From Ustilago trichophora (taxonomy: Eukaryota > Basidiomycota > Ustilaginomycetes > Ustilaginales > Ustilaginaceae), in NCBI GenBank assembly GCA_900323505.1, contig OOIN01000031.1, positions 248,001 through 312,000 of the forward strand: a DNA stretch of 64,000 nucleotides, given 5' to 3'. The translations under genes and the position numbers were made by a program. Under the pieces are notes generated by a model, which saw only the letters and a program-made list of their open reading frames with translations, ran no database searches and was not told the DNA's origin. Positions 58,274-64,000 of this stretch are shown one piece after another (within the stretch, counting starts at the first letter, position 1; every line of letters starts with the position of its first letter).

Positions 58274-59363
58274 CTTGACAATGGCAGGAAAGGGGAAGAC
58301 GGAGGAGAAGGGAGCTTTCAAAGCAGGACTGTCTTTGCACAGCAAAGAAGAAGTTGGGAGGGGGGAATCCTTATTAAGCGCGTTGAGGAAGGGTGTAGGG
58401 ATGAAGAAGATTGGAGGGGAGAAGAGGGGCCGGACAAAAAAAAAGGGGGGGAAAGGAAGGGGAGAGATTATAAGTGGTGGGAGATGCGTCTCTTTCAGGG
58501 GTTCGCTACGTCTTTCAGGTACCAAGCGCGGTCATCCGTTGCTGTTTATATCTTCACACGAAATTGCTTAGCTCATTTCAACAAGGTGACTTGGACGAAT
58601 CGAGTGGCGGTTGCTAAGCCCTCGACCGCTCTAGAAAGTGTGCTGGACTTTTGTCGGTAATTGTGACAGCAACGAAGGGCCGCTGTGTTGGAGCCAAGCC
58701 TTGTGACCCAATCGCACGCTAGTCAGCGTTGCCTGTTCCCACGATGCCTACATGAAACCCACCACACCTCTGTTGCTGGTGCTGGCAAGCTTTGACGCTC
58801 GTTTCAACCGAGAAAGATCTGGCAAGTTTTGTGCCCACCAATGCTCAAAAGCAGATCCCAAGATGTTTTTGACACGGCTCCCAGCAAGAACGAGGGCAAA
58901 GCTTTCCTGACCACCACCATCGTCAGCAAAGGGTAGTTTGGCACGCGATGCAAAGCGACACGAATCCCTGCCCTTTGACTAAAATCAACCAAAAAAAAAA
59001 AAAGGTGGGTTCGAGACCTCGCTTCAACGCCTCCCACTCGCTCCCCCTCATGCAATATCGGGAGCTCAAAGCGTTTACTGTACGTGAGAAGGCGGTCTTC
59101 TCCGGAAGGCTTGCTGAGAAGAACAATGCGGAGCACGGACCGTCTCGGTAAGAGACCGCGGTCGAAGCAACCCCAGGGTGAATCGGAGTGTTAGCTCTTG
59201 TTACCCCCAAGTATGTGCAATCTCCAGAACCAAATGGATGATTCCTGTCGAACTGTTTTGACATTGATTGGTGCTGCAACCGCGATCCATTGTTGTGCAG
59301 TATGCATCAACGGAAGAAGCGAACGATTAAGGCTTTGATTGCTGCCGGAAAGACAAGTACATT
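58274..59363. other. Intergenic region between the GH128 gene and the transporter gene
   Basis: About 1.1 kb with the GH128 promoter (a G-rich/C-rich run at 58436-58470) and the 3' flank of the transporter gene. A GGTTCGAGACC sequence at 59008 resembles a tRNA B box but lacks a matching A box or cloverleaf. No gene is supported. Confidence 0.5.
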
Positions 59364-61427
59364 CTAGTGGATCGAATCTCCTCCTCCGACTAGCACTGCG
59401 AAACCCGCTCCGATAAGCGTACAACCCAGTACGCTGATCCATTTCAACTTGTGGCCAAGCAAGACATCTGCGATCTCGACGAGGATCGTCGTCATCAAAC
59501 AGCTAACCGACGCGAGTACCGGACCCCAAAGCGACAAGAGGATCATGAAAGCGGCGTTGAAAAAGATACCGCATAGAACGACCATTGCAATGGCCACGCA
59601 GGTGCGTAGGTTGTGGGGGAGCTCAAATGGTTCCCAACCCAACTGGTTTGCGATGATGATCCCGATCCAAAAGGTAGTGAACGTGGTAAGGCCAATACCG
59701 GCAGTCATGACGTTGGCATGCAGTCCGAAGGGGAGAGGGGGTGGAATGGAGGGATCGTAGACTTTGCGATAGGACGAGGTTCTGCGGCTCGGACCAGGAC
59801 GTGCTGTTGCTGCAGCATCTGAAGAGTAATCATCGACCAGCTGATGCGTCGAGAGGTGCGAGCGCGTACGATGCAGCCGAGTAGCACCAGAAAGAACCAG
59901 CTCTTCTTCGTCCTCGTCTAGCTCGGATTCTGTCACTTGGCTCTCCTCGTCCTCGTCCCTATCTATAGCGCCGACGCGGACTGGCTTGGCATGCACGCGC
60001 ACAGAGTCTTCTGCTGCAGCCCCTTTAGACCCCTCATCATCTTCAGGTGGATTCGATGGTTCTGGCGGAGGAGTGATGGAATGATAATCTTGTCGTTCTT
60101 GATCGATGAGCTTGTCGACCATCGTCGAGTACCTCCTGTCCTCCCCCGACTCGCGCTTCTTGAGATCAACTTCGTCCTCATCGTCGCCCAGAACATGTTG
60201 GCTCGCGTCGGCACCACTGATATCGCCTTCGAAACCATTGTGCCGCGACTCTGATTGAGAGGTGCGTAGCAGACCTTCCGTCTCGTGTCTTGCGTGACCG
60301 TCGGTTTCGTTGGTGTCCTGATATCGGATGTAGCTGCGCGAACGACGATTTCGACCACCAGGAACGGCCGAGTACATCTCTGCCTGCTTTTGCTCATCCG
60401 GCAAGGTGCCGATCAGCTTGAAGGCCATTTCGTAAGCTGCCATTGTAACTGCGCCGATGAATGCGAGCAGGTCACCCAACACTGGATTATGAGCGCTGCT
60501 GACTGGAACTTGCTCTCCTTCGTCTCTTCTTGTGAGTACACGTGAGATTGCCGCTTGGATGGAGCGCCCGACAAGTTGCTCGGTTGGATCGCCAGTGGTT
60601 GGCGGTTTGCCGTGCACAGGGTCGATGGGTTTAGGCACCTTCCTATGATCCGCACCTCCATACGCGACGATGATGACACCGAGACAAGCAAGCAAGACGG
60701 AAAAGACCTTGCGCTTCTCCCACTTTTCTCCCAAGAACCATACTGAAAAGACAAGTGCCCAAACCGAGAACGTGTTGTAGATGGCCGTGATATCCGCCAT
60801 CGAGGTCATAGGCACAGCGCAATACCAGCTGAGAGCGGGCACTGTGATGCCAATGGTCAACACGATGAAGAGACCGGCGAGACGGACCACGTTGAACCCG
60901 AATCTTTGCTCGAGAAACGACGCTGGCCTACGTCTCAAGCTTTCGGGCTCAATCCCATCGGCCGCCAGTTCTGCACCGCTGACATCGCGACTCGGTCTCC
61001 CGGACGCCTGACTGAGCCTCTGCCTGACAGCATCAGCCCGTGGGTCGGGTAGCGAGTTTGCCGGTGTGTCGAGCTGCCATCTCAGATTCTGCGCAATGAG
61101 ATGCAGATAATGCGTAATTGGTCGTCCCGTTGTCCATCTGAGAAAGTACAGATGCATTGGAAACAGCAGCAAAAACCCACTATGTCCCAGATAGAGCGAG
61201 AGTAAAGGCTTGCGGTAGTTGAGAGACTGCTGGACATACTGCGCGAACTCGGTCTGAAGCGTGTAGGCAAAGAGACTGAGGATAAAGGCGGCGATAGCTT
61301 TACCTCCACCGGGGAGGTTCATGAAGCTGGCCTTCTTGGATTTGGGGTGGGCAGATGTCGCAGCAGTGCCGGGTTGGGGTTCGGGGGGGTCGCCTGCATA
61401 GCTGTCCCGGAAGATGTTGGTGGACAT
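59364..61427 (-). CDS. DMT-superfamily (EamA/SLC35F-like) membrane transporter
   Basis: A 687-residue multi-pass membrane protein. About ten hydrophobic helices are visible in two groups. The first six to seven lie between residues about 38 and 340 (AIAAFILSLFAYTLQTEFAQ; FLLLFPMHLYFLRW; GLFIVLTIGITVPALSWYC; ALVFSVWFLGEKW; VLLACLGVIIVAYGG; LLAFIGAVTMAAYEMAF). The last four lie between about 575 and 682 (TTFTTFWIGIIIANQLG; VAIAMVVLCGIFFNAAFMIL; GPVLASVSCLMTTILVEIAD; VLGCTLIGAGFAVLVGG). This is the two-EamA layout of the drug/metabolite transporters, near the yeast Thi74/YML018C proteins of the vacuole or mitochondrion. A hydrophilic acidic insert of about 220 residues separates the groups. Substrate unknown. 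Start at ATG 61427, N-terminus Pro-rich and cytosolic. Confidence 0.8.
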   Translation of the reverse strand: MSTNIFRDSYAGDPPEPQPGTAATSAHPKSKKASFMNLPGGGKAIAAFILSLFAYTLQTEFAQYVQQSLNYRKPLLSLYLGHSGFLLLFPMHLYFLRWTTGRPITHYLHLIAQNLRWQLDTPANSLPDPRADAVRQRLSQASGRPSRDVSGAELAADGIEPESLRRRPASFLEQRFGFNVVRLAGLFIVLTIGITVPALSWYCAVPMTSMADITAIYNTFSVWALVFSVWFLGEKWEKRKVFSVLLACLGVIIVAYGGADHRKVPKPIDPVHGKPPTTGDPTEQLVGRSIQAAISRVLTRRDEGEQVPVSSAHNPVLGDLLAFIGAVTMAAYEMAFKLIGTLPDEQKQAEMYSAVPGGRNRRSRSYIRYQDTNETDGHARHETEGLLRTSQSESRHNGFEGDISGADASQHVLGDDEDEVDLKKRESGEDRRYSTMVDKLIDQERQDYHSITPPPEPSNPPEDDEGSKGAAAEDSVRVHAKPVRVGAIDRDEDEESQVTESELDEDEEELVLSGATRLHRTRSHLSTHQLVDDYSSDAAATARPGPSRRTSSYRKVYDPSIPPPLPFGLHANVMTAGIGLTTFTTFWIGIIIANQLGWEPFELPHNLRTCVAIAMVVLCGIFFNAAFMILLSLWGPVLASVSCLMTTILVEIADVLLGHKLKWISVLGCTLIGAGFAVLVGGGDSIH

Positions 61428-62058
61428 GCTGGCAGTGAAAGATTGGGCCAGGAAGAAGGTCCTAAGGTGACCCTGTTGAGTGGGCGATGGGGGGTTGCTT
61501 AGCTTCCGAGATTCTGCCGAGGCATGTGTGATATGGAATGTCCAAACGATGCGAATGAATGCGGGGTGTAGGAGAGACTGCCGATGATCAAAAAGTACAG
61601 AGGTGGAGCATCAAGCCGACCTGCTGTTGAGAATGCTGGTATCCGAGTGGTAGATCGATCGAGATCAAACAAGAGGTATGCTGTAGAGATGAGGAGGTGA
61701 TGCTGTCCTGAGCGTACTATGAAGCTGTCGTGCTGATATGGTGGTGATTGTGAAGCTGAAATGAGTCTGGGGGGAGTTGTTCGCTCAATCACGAAATGAC
61801 GAGCTGTTTGTTGGTTGTCAAGCTGCAAGGGCTGCATATTCACATGTGCTCTTCTTGGCCCTCTCTCTCTGAGCTGGAAGCCGGGATTGTCAGACATCGG
61901 AGCGCGAAATCCTCGATTCAACCGAAACGAACACGGGCCACGACTCTGTGACTCTCTTCTCATTTCAACTCCAACTCTGACCTCTTCTTCTCATTTCTTC
62001 TTCTTGATCATCATCATTTCCATCTCTCGCACACCATTCCATCACCATCATCACAACC
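61428..62058. promoter_or_regulatory. Divergent promoter between the transporter gene and SEC20
   Basis: About 630 bp. A pyrimidine-rich leader (61940-62055) precedes the SEC20 start. No gene is supported. Confidence 0.5.
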
Positions 62059-63201
62059 ATGGCATCCGCAGCAGCTTCGGGTTCACGCTCGCTCGTACCA
62101 CCAGACCTTCTCGCAATCCACGACTCATTTCAGCGCTATAGCCATGATGTGATCAACCACCAGATCCCGCGATTGCAATCATGCACCAGTGCCTCGCTCC
62201 TGGCAGACTACGAAGCCGAGATCATCTCTTCCATCGATGGACTTAAGCGTCAAGTCAATGATCTCAAGTTCGCCGTCGACGAGGCAGAATCTGCAGCCGA
62301 ACGTAGCGAGGTCTCCTCCCTTGCAACACGGGCAGCTCAGCAGCTGGAAGAGATCAGACAGAACACCCGCAAAGCTCTCCTCAGCGCACGAAGATCGATC
62401 GAGAACGCCCGCACTGCCGAAGCTCGTGCTGGTCTCCAACTCGCCGCCGACTCTGCGAAATCACTCACCGGTTCCCGTCCGGGCGCCTCTTCCGGAGAAG
62501 ACAAGCTGATGACCGCTTCCCAGGACGTCACCGATGCCCTACGCCGCACGGTATCCCTCATGTCCTCTGAACTCGAGAAATCAGCCATGTCCTCCCAACT
62601 GCTCGAAGAGTCCTCTCAGACGATCAGCAGTCTCTCTTTCCAATACGGTTCGCTAACCACCCTGATGAACAACTCTGCCAAGATGATCAAGACGATGGAG
62701 AGGGAGGATCTGTTTGGCAAGGGAATGGTTGCTCTCAGTTTCCTATTCTTCTTGGGTTGTGTGGGGTGGATCGTGTACGTCAGGCTGATCAGCAAGGGTA
62801 TCGGGCTGCTTGGGTTCTTCTTCAGGTTGTTTGGGCTGAATAAATTGCTAGGCGGGATGGGAAGCAGGAGCGGGGAGGATGTGAAAGAGAAGGCGGAGCT
62901 GTTGAAGAAGGCAGCAGGAGAAGTGGTGAATAGCAAGACAGCGAAATCGGTGGCAGCGGCGGTGACTACGGCTGTTATATCTGCTGTGTCGGCTGCAACA
63001 GGGGCGGCGGCAGCAGCAGCAGCAGCAGCAGCAGCACAGACGAGTGCGGCCAAGAACAAGGTGCAAGAGAATGTAGTAGACCTGCAGGACGATCTCGAGC
63101 AGCTGGTGGAAACAGTCCTGCCTGATGAATCCACAGGCAGGCCGGACGAGCTGCCAAGAACTCGATTAAACACGCTTCCCGTGGAGCATATTGAGCTGTA
63201 A
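62059..63201 (+). CDS. SEC20: Sec20/BNIP1-type SNARE with HIEL C-terminus
   Basis: A 380-residue Qb-type SNARE of the ER, partner of Tip20/Dsl1 and Ufe1 in Golgi-to-ER retrograde fusion. N-terminal helices (residues about 10-120) precede the Sec20 domain (about 152-215: DALRRTVSLMSSELEKSAMS, LEESSQTISSLSFQYGSL), which carries the SNARE-like heptads and includes KMIKTMEREDLFG. A transmembrane segment (about 222-243: MVALSFLFFLGCVGWIVYV) and a second hydrophobic stretch (GIGLLGFFFRLFGL) follow. The luminal tail of about 110 residues is Ala-rich (an 11-Ala run) and ends EHIEL. Yeast Sec20 ends HDEL, so HIEL is read as a variant retrieval signal. Start in ACCATGG context. Single exon. Confidence 0.9.
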   Translation: MASAAASGSRSLVPPDLLAIHDSFQRYSHDVINHQIPRLQSCTSASLLADYEAEIISSIDGLKRQVNDLKFAVDEAESAAERSEVSSLATRAAQQLEEIRQNTRKALLSARRSIENARTAEARAGLQLAADSAKSLTGSRPGASSGEDKLMTASQDVTDALRRTVSLMSSELEKSAMSSQLLEESSQTISSLSFQYGSLTTLMNNSAKMIKTMEREDLFGKGMVALSFLFFLGCVGWIVYVRLISKGIGLLGFFFRLFGLNKLLGGMGSRSGEDVKEKAELLKKAAGEVVNSKTAKSVAAAVTTAVISAVSAATGAAAAAAAAAAAQTSAAKNKVQENVVDLQDDLEQLVETVLPDESTGRPDELPRTRLNTLPVEHIEL

Positions 63202-63394
63202 GCCGTCAATTGACGCACGATCTCTTCCGACATCGCTTCAGCATCTGGCTCTTCTCGCAGTCGCAATGTATTTTTACCTTCAGCACCAGACGCAATCCTC
63301 TGCCCAATCGGACAACATTATGAGTCCTTCTGAAAAAAAGCGGAACGTATGCATAACAAGTCTATAGTACAACCATTGAACTCGGAACGTGCAG
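63202..63394. other. Convergent 3' region between SEC20 and the uL16m gene
   Basis: About 190 bp of 3' flank for both genes; nothing else is seen. Confidence 0.5.
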
Positions 63395-64000
63395 CTACGA
63401 AGAGGCAATAGCAGAAGCCTCATCAGCGGCGCTAAGCGATGTCGAAGCAGTGGTAGTGGTAGTCTCGACAATCTTGTTACCAATCCTAGGCTTAGAAGCG
63501 GTAGTGACAAATTCGGTCGGGACGGGCAACTTGGCCGATGCCAATCGCAAAGCCTCCTTAGCTACCTCGGGACGGATTTCAACAGGTCCACCGATTTCAA
63601 AGATGACCTTGCCCATGTTGGCTCTGTTATCGATTCAAAACGAAGCGATGAGACACAGCGTTAGCTTAACAAAGTCCTCAATCACTGCAAGAAGGGAGTA
63701 GGTGCGTTGTAGAAGATATGCTTACCTGCAGGCCCAGTATTCAAAGCTACCTTTACCCTTACCCATACGAGTCTCGTTACCCTTAATGCAGACGGGGATA
63801 TCCGGGAAGACCCTCAAGAAGACCTGTGCACCTTTGACCACCTTGAGCTTCCTCTTGAGTGCAGTTTCGGCAGCAACGAGCTGTTTTGCGCTGAGACGGG
63901 CGGGGGCGAGGAGTCGAATTCCATAAGCACCTTCCTGGACGGTAGTACCCTTGGTGGATCCACCGGTGTTGAAGGGGATGGTAATCTTGTGTGCCTTGCG
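63395..64000 (-). CDS. MRPL16: Mitochondrial ribosomal protein uL16m (MRPL16), partial
   Basis: The 3' part of a gene that runs off the right edge. Two exons are visible: 64000-63726 and 63623-63395, separated by a 102-nt intron (63725-63624; donor GTAAGC, branch AGCTAACGC, acceptor TAACAG). The translated sequence is unmistakably bacterial-type L16 of the large ribosomal subunit: [37 protein letters not shown], and after the splice [20 protein letters not shown] and [14 protein letters not shown]. The protein sits near the peptidyl transferase centre of the mitochondrial ribosome. The C-terminus has a short Thr/Ala/Ser-rich extension beyond the bacterial protein. The start codon and presequence lie outside the window. 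Confidence 0.95.

Noticed and set aside
59003..59030. tRNA-like B box (GGTTCGAGACC)
   Set aside because: No A box at the proper distance and no acceptor stem or anticodon arm could be folded around it; the preceding bases are a run of adenines.
1..64000. CRISPR arrays, rRNA or tRNA genes, viral or toxin genes
   Set aside because: None were seen. The tandem repeats present are microsatellites or coding low-complexity tracts, as expected for fungal nuclear DNA.

Overview
This window is nuclear DNA of a basidiomycete fungus, most probably a smut or related yeast (Ustilaginomycetes). The evidence is a compact genome with mostly intron-less, long CDSs, a few short introns (83-155 nt) with fungal GTAAGY-type donors and CTAAC/CTGAC-like branch sites, CT-rich 5' leaders, and products that are single-copy fungal housekeeping proteins. 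The assignment is inferred from protein character; no rRNA, tRNA or species marker is present.

Layout from left to right: the last codons of a gene entering from the left; a CaMKI-type kinase (+); a germinal-centre kinase of the Don3/Ste20 type (-); a gene-poor stretch of about 5.9 kb; a WD40 protein resembling the TFIIIC subunit Tfc6 (+); a WW-domain protein (-); the CCR4-NOT scaffold NOT1 (-, 2117 aa); a secreted GH45 endoglucanase with a GPI-like tail (+); a ChaN/Tiki-fold protein (-); the endocytic EH/UBA scaffold Ede1 (+); proteasome assembly chaperone PAC2 (-, spliced), divergent from proteasome beta-2 subunit Pup1 (+, spliced); branched-chain aminotransferase (-) divergent from RPB9 (+); a Sel1-repeat protein (-); a Pogo/Fot1-type DNA transposon with 188-bp perfect terminal inverted repeats; MED7 (-, spliced) divergent from phosphoserine aminotransferase (+); a mitochondrial GGQ release-factor-domain protein with a long N-terminal part (-, spliced); a chromodomain protein whose N-terminal part resembles the alpha-glutamyl/putrescinyl thymine pyrophosphorylase / 5-hmdU DNA kinase helical family (+, spliced); a phosphatase-fold protein lacking its catalytic residues (-); an SLX4-like nuclease scaffold (+); a GH128 glucanase (-); a DMT-family transporter (-); Sec20 (+); and the 3' part of mitochondrial ribosomal protein uL16m (-, runs off the right edge).

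Most genes are independent housekeeping functions. Two physical relationships matter. PAC2 and Pup1, a proteasome assembly chaperone and a core proteasome subunit, share one 403-bp divergent promoter. The Pogo element is the only clear mobile DNA; it sits at a TA target between the Sel1 gene and MED7, and its transposase appears to have Asn where the third catalytic Asp is expected.

The most unusual gene is the chromodomain fusion at 52437-54281: it pairs a histone-mark reader with a domain family known from phage DNA-base hypermodification pathways. Six CDSs need splicing to be read correctly (PAC2, Pup1, MED7, the release-factor gene, the chromodomain gene and uL16m), and for Pup1 and MED7 the last exon is easily missed. 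Functions are assigned by reading translated sequence and recalling family motifs; no database search was run.
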